From NCBI GenBank assembly GCA_902475005.1, contig CABRXV010000050.1, forward strand, positions 1 through 14,264: DNA of 14,264 bases, given 5' to 3'. The position numbers were made by a program, and so were the translations under genes. Under the pieces are notes generated by a model. That model made no database searches and was not told the DNA's origin. It saw only the letters and a list, made by a program, of their open reading frames with translations. This document shows, piece after piece, positions 6,434-12,923 of this stretch (within the stretch, counting starts at the first letter, position 1; each line of letters starts with the position of its first letter). Origin of the DNA: CABRXV01 sp900754955 (GTDB lineage Bacteria; Actinomycetota; Coriobacteriia; Coriobacteriales; Eggerthellaceae).

Positions 6434-6904
6434 ATGGCGATCGAAAAGGTGCGCGCGTACTTCCGTGACCTCGGCATGGCCGACCGCATCAACGAGTACG
6501 GCGAATCGAGCGCGACGGTGGAGCTGGCCGCGCATGCGGCGGGCTGCGAGCCGTGCCGCATCGCCAAGACGCTGTCGTTTCTCGTAGACGATGAGCCTGT
6601 GCTCATCGTGGCGGCGGGCGACGCGCGCATTGCGAACCCCAAGTTCAAGGAGCGCTTCCATACGAAGGCGAAGATGATCCCCGCCGACGTGGTGGAGGAG
6701 CTCGTGGGGCACGCGGTGGGCGGTGTGTGCCCGTTTGCGGTGAACGACGGCGTGCGCGTGTTCCTTGATGAGTCGCTGCGCCGTTTCGACACGGTGTTTC
6801 CCGCGGCGGGCAGCTCGAACTCCTCGATCGAGCTTTCCATCGACGAACTTGAGCGCACCTCGCGCGCGGAGGGTTGGGTCGACGTGTGCAAGGACTGGGC
6901 ATGA
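6434..6904 (+). CDS. YbaK/ProX-type aminoacyl-tRNA deacylase family protein
   Basis: This 156-residue protein has the YbaK/aminoacyl-tRNA editing fold. It shows the conserved lysine in CRIAKTLSF (Lys45), then EPVLIVAAGDARIANPKFKERF, the central GGVCPFAV (96-103), VRVFLDESLRRFDTVFPAAGS and SSIELSIDEL. Family members hydrolyse mischarged aminoacyl-tRNAs such as Cys-tRNA(Pro) or Ala-tRNA(Pro) in the cytoplasm; which subgroup this is cannot be decided here. The ATG at 6434 follows the GNAT stop directly, with GGAG (in AGAGGAGTG) about 10 nt upstream. Its own stop overlaps the start of the carbonic anhydrase gene (ATGA), which points to a coupled operon. Confidence 0.9.
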   Translation: MAIEKVRAYFRDLGMADRINEYGESSATVELAAHAAGCEPCRIAKTLSFLVDDEPVLIVAAGDARIANPKFKERFHTKAKMIPADVVEELVGHAVGGVCPFAVNDGVRVFLDESLRRFDTVFPAAGSSNSSIELSIDELERTSRAEGWVDVCKDWA

Positions 6905-7500
6905 TCGCGGCAGCCGAAGCGCTCGCGTGTCTTGCGCGCGGCAACCGCGACTTCGTGACGGTACGCGCGCACGAGCGCGACATCTCACCTGAGCGCATCG
7001 AGGAGCTCTACGCGTACGGTCAGAATCCGTTCGCCGTGGTGGTGACCTGCTCGGATTCGCGTACGGTGCCCGAGCACATGTTCATGATGGGCCTCGGCGA
7101 CCTGTTCGTCATCCGCGTGGCGGGCAATGTGGTCGGTCCCGTCGAGCTCGGCAGCGTGGTGTACGCCTGCGAGCATCTCGGCGTGAAGCTCGTGCTCGTG
7201 CTCGGGCACACGGGTTGCGGCGCGGTGGAGGCGGCCATGCACGCGCTCGATGCGGAAGGCACCGACGCGGTCGCCGCGTCTGATGCGGCGGAGGATCCGC
7301 TCGCTGCGCTCACCGCGCCGATCGGGCGAGCCATCGGCTCTGAGCGCGATCCCTACCGTGCGAGCGAGCTCAACGTGCGCGCCGGCATGGCCGCCCTGCG
7401 CGCCGAGCCCGCCCTCGCGCATCTCGCCGAGACGAACGGTCTCGAGGTGCACGGCGCCATCTACCACACCCATTCCGGGGAAGTGGATTTCCTCGACTGA
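6901..7500 (+). CDS. Beta-class carbonic anhydrase
   Basis: This 199-residue zinc enzyme interconverts CO2 and bicarbonate, supplying bicarbonate for carboxylations in the cytoplasm. The zinc and active-site residues are all present: Cys50, Asp52 and Arg54 in TCSDSRTVPEHMF, and His103 and Cys106 in GHTGCGAVEAAM; the structural IRVAGNVVGP (71-80) precedes the second motif. The C-terminal VHGAIYHTHSGEVDFLD is a typical end, and the length is normal for the family. The ATG at 6901 overlaps the stop of the deacylase gene (ATGA) and has AAGGA seven nt upstream; this is preferred over an in-frame start at 6874 that lies inside the preceding gene. It is the last gene of the ftsY operon, followed by a GC-rich hairpin. 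Confidence 0.96.
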   Translation: MIAAAEALACLARGNRDFVTVRAHERDISPERIEELYAYGQNPFAVVVTCSDSRTVPEHMFMMGLGDLFVIRVAGNVVGPVELGSVVYACEHLGVKLVLVLGHTGCGAVEAAMHALDAEGTDAVAASDAAEDPLAALTAPIGRAIGSERDPYRASELNVRAGMAALRAEPALAHLAETNGLEVHGAIYHTHSGEVDFLD

Positions 7501-7515
7501 CGAATCTGCAACGGA

Positions 7516-7548
7516 GGGGCGGGGCGTGCGACATCGGCCCCGCCCCTT
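7516..7548 (+). terminator. GC-rich hairpin ending the ftsY operon
   Basis: GGGGCGGGGC (7516-7525) pairs perfectly with GCCCCGCCCC (7537-7546) around an 11-nt loop, 16 nt after the carbonic anhydrase stop. Only two T's follow. The great stem stability and position make a transcription terminator likely. Confidence 0.72.
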
Positions 7549-7619
7549 CGCCGCATCTTGGCGCGCTTTCGGCCCGTGGAGCTTCCGCGCAGCGGGGCGG
7601 ACGGGCGCGGGCGCTGTCG

Positions 7620-7625
7620 TATAAT
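7620..7625 (+). promoter_or_regulatory. -10 element of the ffh promoter
   Basis: A consensus TATAAT stands alone in otherwise very GC-rich sequence, downstream of the operon terminator and about 70 nt before the ffh start. No recognisable -35 is present at 16-18 bp. It implies that ffh is transcribed separately from the ftsY operon. Confidence 0.65.
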
Positions 7626-7697
7626 GCGGGTCTGACGAACGACATGCGGCCGACTGCGCGCATCGTGTGCCCCGCCGCTCTACGATAGGAGAACCCC

Positions 7698-9104
7698 ATG
7701 CTTGAGAGCCTTTCCGAACGACTGCAGGGCATCTTCTCGGGCCTGCGCTCGAAGGGCCGCCTCACCGAGGACGACATCAACCAGGCCACGCGCGAGATCC
7801 GCCTTGCGCTGCTCGAAGCCGACGTCAACTTCAAGGTGGTGAAGGCGTTCGTCGCCCGCACGAAGGAACGCTGCCTGACTGCCGAGGTACTTGATTCGCT
7901 CACCCCCGCGCAGAACGTCGTGAAGGTGGTGCTCGACGAACTCACCACGCTGCTCGGCCGCACCGACAGCAAACTCGTGCTGTCGGGTCGCATCCCCAAC
8001 GTCATCATGCTCGTGGGACTTCAGGGCTCAGGTAAGACCACTGCAGCCGCCAAGCTCGCGTACCGTCTCAAGCAGGAGAACCACAGCCCGCTGCTCGTCG
8101 CCTGTGACGTGTATCGTCCCGCCGCGGCCGACCAGCTCGCCACGCTCGGCGGCGAGATCGGCGTGCGCGTGTACCGCGGCGACGGCGCCGATCCGGTGAA
8201 GATCGCCACCGAGGGCATCCGCGACGCCATCGACAATCTGCGCGACGTGGTCATCATCGACACGGCGGGCCGCCTGCACGTCGACGAGGACATGATGGCC
8301 GAAGCCGAGGCCATCAAGGCTGCCACCAAGCCCGACCAGATCCTCATGGTGGTCGACGCCATGACGGGTCAGGACGTGGTGAACGTGGTCGAGGCGTTCG
8401 CCGAGCGCGTCGACTTCGACGGCGTCATCATGTCGAAGATGGACGGCGACGCTCGCGGCGGCGGCGCGCTATCGATCCGCGAGGTCACGGGCAAGCCGAT
8501 CAAGTTCATCTCGTCGGGCGAGAAGCCCGACTCCCTCGAGGAGTTCCACCCCGACCGCATGGCGAAGCGCATCCTCGGCATGGGTGACGTGGTCTCGCTC
8601 ATCGAGAGCGCCGTGCGCGTTCAGCAGCAGGAAGAGGAAGAGGCGATCGAAGCCGACCGCATGGCGCGCGGCGAGATCACGCTCGACGACTTCGTGGCGA
8701 TGAACCGCCAGGTGCACAAGATGGGCGGCATCGCCAAGCTCGTGAGCGCGCTGCCCGGCGGCGACAAGGCGCTCGGCAGCGGCCAGGTCGACGAGGGCGC
8801 CCTCGATGCCATGGAGGTGATCATCAACTCCATGACCAAGCAGGAGCGCGCAAAGCCCGAAGTGCTCAACGGCAGCCGCCGCGCCCGCATCGCCAAGGGC
8901 GCGGGCGTCACGGTTACCGAGGTGAACCAGATGCTCAAGAAGTTCAACGAGACGCGCAAGATGATGCGCAAGATGATGGGCGAGATGGAACAGCGCGGAG
9001 GCAAGAAGGGAAAGAAGGGCAAGGGTCGCCGCAAGCGCGGGCTCCCCGGCGTGGGCGGCATGAGCATGGCCGACCTGCGCCGCCTTCAGGACATGATGAA
9101 GTAG
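7698..9104 (+). CDS. ffh: Signal recognition particle protein Ffh (SRP54)
   Basis: This GTPase binds signal peptides and 4.5S RNA and delivers ribosomes to FtsY. In 468 residues it has the N domain (1-~95, ALLEADVNFKVVKAF), and a G domain with P-loop GLQGSGKT (107-114), CDVYRPAAADQL (136-147), DTAGR (188-192) and SKMDGDARGG (246-255, in place of the more common TKLDG). The linker FISSGEKPDSLEEFHPDRMAKRILGMGD follows. The methionine-rich M domain starts about residue 325 and includes the SRP-RNA-binding helix-turn GSRRARIAKGAGVTVTEV (392-409) and KMMRKMMGEM. A Lys/Gly/Arg-rich stretch (434-447) and MSMADLRRLQDMMK close it. AGGAG lies upstream of the ATG. The rpsP-rimM-trmD genes that often follow ffh are absent; the next gene is convergent. 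Confidence 0.98.
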   Translation: MLESLSERLQGIFSGLRSKGRLTEDDINQATREIRLALLEADVNFKVVKAFVARTKERCLTAEVLDSLTPAQNVVKVVLDELTTLLGRTDSKLVLSGRIPNVIMLVGLQGSGKTTAAAKLAYRLKQENHSPLLVACDVYRPAAADQLATLGGEIGVRVYRGDGADPVKIATEGIRDAIDNLRDVVIIDTAGRLHVDEDMMAEAEAIKAATKPDQILMVVDAMTGQDVVNVVEAFAERVDFDGVIMSKMDGDARGGGALSIREVTGKPIKFISSGEKPDSLEEFHPDRMAKRILGMGDVVSLIESAVRVQQQEEEEAIEADRMARGEITLDDFVAMNRQVHKMGGIAKLVSALPGGDKALGSGQVDEGALDAMEVIINSMTKQERAKPEVLNGSRRARIAKGAGVTVTEVNQMLKKFNETRKMMRKMMGEMEQRGGKKGKKGKGRRKRGLPGVGGMSMADLRRLQDMMK

Positions 9105-9144
9105 GGAGGGTTCCGTCGGCCCTGACGGGACCGACGAAACCTCC
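9105..9144 (+). terminator. Hairpin after ffh
   Basis: CGTCGG (9114-9119) pairs with CCGACG (9131-9136), and the outer GGAGG/CCTCC and TT/AA segments extend the stem with one bulge, directly behind the ffh stop. No T-run follows immediately; a run of five T's comes at about 9170. It may end transcription from both the ffh side and the convergent gene at 9249. Confidence 0.55.
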
Positions 9145-9248
9145 AGCGCCCCTCGCTGACTTATGCTCCTTTTTGTGACCGCCTGCGCCGCCTCGAGCGC
9201 TTCGCGCCCTTGGCGGGATTTCGGGTGGAATTGCGGCTGGTGCGGTGC

Positions 9249-10211
9249 CTATGCCTCTTCCACTTTCACAATTTCGGCGCGGGCGGGTTCGCCCGAGAAG
9301 TCGAGACCGCCGGTGAGGTCGCCGCGGGCGTATTCGTCGAACAGCGGGGCGTCGAACAACGGGATGCTGAACTGGGCTTTGCGCAGCGCGCGGTCGAAGA
9401 TGTCCCAGAAGCTCTCGGTGCTCGCCTCGCCCGTGGCGGGCTTGTGCCACACGGCGTGCTCGTGGTTGTCGAACTGTGACACGGTCAGCTCGCGGTTGCG
9501 ATGGCTCATGGCGCGGTAGAACGAATGGGGGCGCACGAGCGTCTCGATGCGGCCGAGGAGGTTGTGCTTGAGACCGCTCGGCGAGTAGAACACGCCCTGC
9601 GCGAAGCGGAAGAGCTTGACCGACCGTCTGAACGTGTCGATGGGGATCTCAATGCCGTAGACGCTCTTCGCGACGATGGCGTACTGGGCCGATATCACGT
9701 TGAGCACATCGTTGCGCGCGTGCAGGATGGCGCGCGCGGGATTGAATGTGGCGATCGTCTCGTGGCGCTTGACCGTGAGCACGAGCTCGTCAAGTTCGCT
9801 CTCGATGAGCGCATGCACGTCGTTGCCGTCGGCGCGCGTGAGGCCCGGCACACCCGCGTCGCACAGCGCGTACTGCTGCGCGTAGACGAGCGGATGCATG
9901 CTCGAGTCGAGCACGTAGTGGCACATGAATCCGAGCACGTAGGCGCGTGCGACCGACCGCACGTGTTCGGGCAGGCGCATGATCGACTGCTTGAAGGCGA
10001 TGAGCAGCGCGTCGGGCTGGTAGCGGTGCATGATGGATCCGAGCCGGTGGGCCGCAGTCAGGCGCGGGTCGAGCACGCTGTAGAAGAGGGGGTCGGGCCC
10101 CTGGTTGCCGAGCAGGAACGCCTCGGCTTCGTCGCGCGAGCCGCCGATGAGCTCGTAGAGCCTCCCGTAGACCTCCTGGCCGAAGGTGTCGTGGGTGATG
10201 ATCGCCGGCAT
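9249..10211 (-). CDS. Zinc-dependent phospholipase C-like protein
   Basis: The 320-residue protein has the metal-site pattern of the zinc-dependent phospholipase C/alpha-toxin-like fold. The residues are His7-Asp8 (ITHDTFG), Asp40 (LLGNQGPDPLFY), His55 and His62 (HRLGSIMH), the helix GFMCHYVLDSSMHPLVY with His98, Asp102 and His106, and DVHALIESELDEL with His133 and Glu137. These would bind two or three zinc ions. It starts at the catalytic domain with no signal peptide, unlike secreted clostridial enzymes, so a cytoplasmic hydrolase, perhaps on phosphoester or lipid headgroup substrates, is more likely; the substrate is unknown. GGAGG lies 9 nt before the ATG. It is convergent with ffh and divergent from the MFS gene. 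Confidence 0.85.
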   Translation of the reverse strand: MPAIITHDTFGQEVYGRLYELIGGSRDEAEAFLLGNQGPDPLFYSVLDPRLTAAHRLGSIMHRYQPDALLIAFKQSIMRLPEHVRSVARAYVLGFMCHYVLDSSMHPLVYAQQYALCDAGVPGLTRADGNDVHALIESELDELVLTVKRHETIATFNPARAILHARNDVLNVISAQYAIVAKSVYGIEIPIDTFRRSVKLFRFAQGVFYSPSGLKHNLLGRIETLVRPHSFYRAMSHRNRELTVSQFDNHEHAVWHKPATGEASTESFWDIFDRALRKAQFSIPLFDAPLFDEYARGDLTGGLDFSGEPARAEIVKVEEA

Positions 10212-10254
10212 GGCGCTCGCCTCCTGATGTCGATTTTACGAAGTGGCCCTGCAT

Positions 10255-10272
10255 GCTCATATTACAATGAGC
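10255..10272. promoter_or_regulatory. Palindrome with embedded -10 in the divergent promoter region
   Basis: GCTCAT (10255-10260) and ATGAGC (10267-10272) form an inverted repeat around ATTACA. A TACAAT -10-like hexamer (10263-10268, + strand) lies inside it. On the minus strand, TAAAAT (about 10234-10239) may be the -10 of the phospholipase-like gene. A regulator bound at the palindrome could control one or both divergent genes. This is inference from layout. Confidence 0.4.
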
Positions 10273-10395
10273 GGCGGTATTTTCGCGGGTTCTCCGTAGA
10301 CGCAACAGACGCTCTGCGGAACGCGCAGGCGAATTCGATTGCGGCGGGCGCCATCGGCGCATCCGACGCACAAGGATAGAAGAGGTGGCGAAGAG

Positions 10396-11634
10396 GTGGC
10401 GGGCAAAGGTCTGAGCAAGCAGGAGCGCAGCTGGGTGATGTACGACGTGGGCAACTCCGCCTTCGTCATGCTGTCCACGGCGCTCATCCCGATCTACTTC
10501 TCGAGCCTCGCCGAGCCGGGTTCCTCCGTTGTGGTGGCGTGGGGCTACGCTGAAACCGTCGCCTCGCTCATCCTCGCGCTGCTCATGCCGTTTCTCGGCA
10601 GCCTCGCCGACCTCCAGGGCAACAAGAAGAAGTTCCTCGTCGGCTTCATCGGCACCGGCGCGGTGGCGTGCGCGGCTCTCGGCATCCCCGAGCACGCGCT
10701 CGCGTTTCTCGTGCTGTACGTGATCTCTTCGATCATGCTCAACGGCTCCATGGTGTTCTACGACGCTTTTCTCGTCGACGCCACCACCGAGGACCGCTAC
10801 GACCAGGTGTCGTCGCACGGCTACGCGTGGGGCTACATCGGCTCGTGCATTCCGTTCATCCTCTGCTTGGCGGTGGTGCTCGGCGGCCCGTCGATCGGCA
10901 TCGACATGATGGTGGGCATGAAGGTTGCCTTCGTCATCACGGCGCTGTGGTGGGTGGCGTTCTCGGTTCCCATCATCAAAAACGTGCACCAGACGCATTT
11001 CAAGGAGCGCGCGCCGCACCTGTTCCGCTCGACGTTCGCGGGCCTTGCGCGCACGATCCGCGACATCGCGCGCGACAAGCGCATCCTCATGTACATGCTC
11101 GCGTACTTCTTCTACATCGACGGCGTGCACACCATCATCAAGATGTCGACAAGCTACGGTACCGACCTCGGCATCGAGTCAACCATGCTCGTGCTCGCGC
11201 TGCTCATGACGCAGTTCGTGGCGTTCCCCTCGGCGATCGCCTACGGGCGTCTCGCGAAGCGCTTCGGCACGCGGCGCATGCTCATGATCGCGGTGTTCGC
11301 CTACTTCTGCATCACGCTGTTCGCGGCTTTCTTCCTCACGAGCGCCATCGAGTTCTGGATCCTCGCGTTCTGCGTGGGCCTATTCCAGGGCGGCATTCAG
11401 GCGCTCTCGCGCAGCGAGTTCGGCAAGCTCATCCCGAAGGAGCGCGCGAACGAGTACTACGGTTTCTTCGACATCTTCGGCAAGTACGCGGCGGTTATGG
11501 GCACGTTCCTCGTGAGCGTGTTTACCCAGCTCACGGGTAATCCGAGCGTGGGCGTGCTGTCGATCGCGGTGCTGTTCGTGGTGGGCTTCGTGCTCATGTG
11601 GAAGATGCCGGGCGGCCCAGCGGCGTGCGACTAG
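10396..11634 (+). CDS. MFS transporter, UMF1/Atg22-like
   Basis: This is a polytopic membrane protein of 412 residues with about twelve hydrophobic segments. The N-terminus WVMYDVGNSAFVMLSTALIP matches the UMF1 (Atg22-like) family hallmark 'YD.ANSAF'. Other family-like parts are VFYDAFLVDATTEDRYDQVSSHGYAWGYIGS before TM5, the central cytosolic loop with TFAGLARTIRDIARDKRILMYMLAYFFYIDGVHTI, and GLFQGGIQALSRSEFGKLIP with EYYGFFDIFGKYAAVMG. Family members are thought to export small metabolites, perhaps amino acids; the substrate is not predictable. GTG at 10396 is chosen because AGAAGAGG lies about 9 nt upstream and it begins just before the first conserved motif; an in-frame TTG at 10339 would add 19 poorly protein-like residues. 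It is divergent from the phospholipase-like gene. Confidence 0.88.
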   Translation: MAGKGLSKQERSWVMYDVGNSAFVMLSTALIPIYFSSLAEPGSSVVVAWGYAETVASLILALLMPFLGSLADLQGNKKKFLVGFIGTGAVACAALGIPEHALAFLVLYVISSIMLNGSMVFYDAFLVDATTEDRYDQVSSHGYAWGYIGSCIPFILCLAVVLGGPSIGIDMMVGMKVAFVITALWWVAFSVPIIKNVHQTHFKERAPHLFRSTFAGLARTIRDIARDKRILMYMLAYFFYIDGVHTIIKMSTSYGTDLGIESTMLVLALLMTQFVAFPSAIAYGRLAKRFGTRRMLMIAVFAYFCITLFAAFFLTSAIEFWILAFCVGLFQGGIQALSRSEFGKLIPKERANEYYGFFDIFGKYAAVMGTFLVSVFTQLTGNPSVGVLSIAVLFVVGFVLMWKMPGGPAACD

Positions 11635-11670
11635 CCGCCGCGGCGGCTTCGGCGGCGAGGCGGAGCGGGA

Positions 11671-11694
11671 CCCGCGATGGGCGCCCATTGCGGG
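11671..11694 (+). terminator. Stable hairpin after the MFS gene
   Basis: CCCGCGATGG (11671-11680) pairs with CCATTGCGGG (11685-11694, one G-U) around a GCGC loop, 36 nt after the MFS stop. Just before it (11634-11657) are further GCCGCC/GGCGGC repeats. No T-run follows. It is probably the 3' end of the MFS transcript. Confidence 0.45.
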
Positions 11695-11742
11695 CCCTAT
11701 CTGGCGGTTCAGCGGTGCCCAGCGGAAGGATGCGCGCGGGAA

Positions 11743-11751
11743 TGCTATACT
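11743..11751 (+). promoter_or_regulatory. Extended -10 promoter of the EamA gene
   Basis: TGCTATACT is an extended -10 (TG-n-TATACT) without a recognisable -35. It predicts a start near 11758 and a leader of about 100 nt before the EamA start. The same TGCTATA core recurs before the aspartokinase gene. Confidence 0.6.
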
Positions 11752-11778
11752 GCCGAAGCGCTCAATAACGTGCAGAAG

Positions 11779-11809
11779 AGCAGCTGAATGAAGGTTCGGC
11801 TGCTTTTTT
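11779..11809 (+). terminator. Intrinsic terminator in the EamA leader
   Basis: AGCAGCTGAA (11779-11788) pairs with TTCGGCTGCT (11795-11804; one U-G pair) around a 6-nt loop, followed by an uninterrupted T-run (11804-11809). This is the only textbook Rho-independent terminator in the window. It lies downstream of the TGCTATACT element and 47 nt before the EamA start, so it may act as an attenuator. If that promoter is not used, it is simply a terminator for read-through from the MFS gene. Confidence 0.8.
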
Positions 11810-11855
11810 CTTGGGCTGCGGAACGCATGGCGACGACGAAAGGCGAGGAGGTACG

Positions 11856-12818
11856 ATGGCCGGAATGCAGGGAGCGAAGTTCAAGGGAACGCTGGCCCTG
11901 TTCGGCGCTGCGCTGTTCTGGGGCATGGCGTTCGCCGCTCAGACGGCGGGCTCCGAGCACGTGGGCTCGTTCACCTTCATCGCCGGCAAGAGCACGGTGG
12001 CTTGCGTGTTCCTCGCGTTGCTCATCCTCGGCAGGCGCCTGATGGGCCGCGGCGGCACGTCGCGCCGTGAGATGGAGGGCAAGCGTCCGTCGTATCGCCG
12101 CGTGATCATCGGCGGTGTGATCTGCGGTCTCGTGCTGTGCGCGGCCGATAACTTCCAGCAGGCGGGCATCACCGCCTACCCGCCCGAGGCGGCGGCGTCG
12201 GGGCGCGCCGGCTTCCTCACGGCCACCTACGTGGTGATGGTGGCGCTGTTCGCCCGCTTTACGGGACGCAAGCTGCATCCGGCGGTGGTCGCCGCCGTGT
12301 TCGTGTGCCTGGCGGGCATGTACCTGCTGTGCGTGCCGATCGGCGTCGGCTTCTCGGGCATCTATCTGGGCGACGGCATCATGCTCGCTGGCGCGCTGTT
12401 CTACGCCTTTCACATCCTCGCAGTGGGGCGGTTCTCGACCGAGGACGCGCTGTGGCTCTCGTGCATCCAGTTCGCGGTGAGCGCCGCCATCTCCACCGTG
12501 GTGGCGATTGCGGTGGAGCATCCTGCGCCTGCCGATCTGCTGCCGGCGCTGCTTCCCATCGTGTACGTGGGCATGTTCTCCACGGGACTCGGCTACACGC
12601 TGCAGACCATCGGGCAGAAGCACGTCGACGCGGCGCCGGCGGCCATCATCATGAGCCTGGAGTCGGTGTTCGCCGCGCTTTCCGGCTGGCTGATGCTCGG
12701 CGAGACGCTGTCTTCGGCGGAGTTCTTCGGCTGCGTCCTCGTGTTCGCGGCGGTGCTGCTCGCCCAGTGGCCCGAACTGCGCGGCGCGTCGCGGCGGCGG
12801 GTTTCGCCCCGTACCTGA
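11856..12818 (+). CDS. EamA-family (drug/metabolite transporter) permease
   Basis: This 320-residue inner-membrane protein has ten predicted TM segments in two EamA repeats. The first repeat begins LALFGAALFWGMAFAAQ and includes the segment DNFQQAGITAYPPEAAASGRAGFLTATYVVMV in its second half. The second begins LGDGIMLAGALFYAFHILAVG and ends with LQTIGQKHVDAAPAAIIMSLESVFAALSGWLMLGETLSSAEFFG, the typical EamA finish. Substrates of this superfamily are small metabolites or drugs; nothing here specifies which. ATG 11856 is chosen for the strong GAGGAGGT just upstream and because the first TM follows at once. Expression may depend on read-through of the leader terminator. The C-terminus is short and basic (RRRVSPRT). 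Confidence 0.93.
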   Translation: MAGMQGAKFKGTLALFGAALFWGMAFAAQTAGSEHVGSFTFIAGKSTVACVFLALLILGRRLMGRGGTSRREMEGKRPSYRRVIIGGVICGLVLCAADNFQQAGITAYPPEAAASGRAGFLTATYVVMVALFARFTGRKLHPAVVAAVFVCLAGMYLLCVPIGVGFSGIYLGDGIMLAGALFYAFHILAVGRFSTEDALWLSCIQFAVSAAISTVVAIAVEHPAPADLLPALLPIVYVGMFSTGLGYTLQTIGQKHVDAAPAAIIMSLESVFAALSGWLMLGETLSSAEFFGCVLVFAAVLLAQWPELRGASRRRVSPRT

Positions 12819-12864
12819 TAAATGGTGCGTTTCGTGGCGGCAGGCCGTTTGAGCAGGCGTGTTT

Positions 12865-12873
12865 TGCTATAGT
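12865..12873 (+). promoter_or_regulatory. Extended -10 promoter of the aspartokinase gene
   Basis: TGCTATAGT is an extended -10 with no clear -35, about 50 nt before the GTG start. The short leader leaves no room for a lysine riboswitch (normally well over 150 nt) and shows no obvious hairpin. Confidence 0.6.
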
Positions 12874-12923
12874 GTGACCCTGTTTAAGTTGACGGACCGC
12901 GAAAGAGAAACGGCTGAAATCAA

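Noticed and set aside
7549..7697. Possible SRP (4.5S) RNA gene next to ffh
   Set aside because: No GGAA-tetraloop hairpin with the conserved asymmetric loop is visible; the stretch holds only the -10 element and leader.
11788..12042. Frame starting inside the leader terminator and overlapping the EamA gene
   Set aside because: It has no ribosome-binding site at 11788, and its continuation is a shadow of the EamA gene.
12874..12923. Lysine riboswitch before aspartokinase
   Set aside because: The leader after the -10 is only about 50 nt, far too short, and no conserved hairpins are seen.
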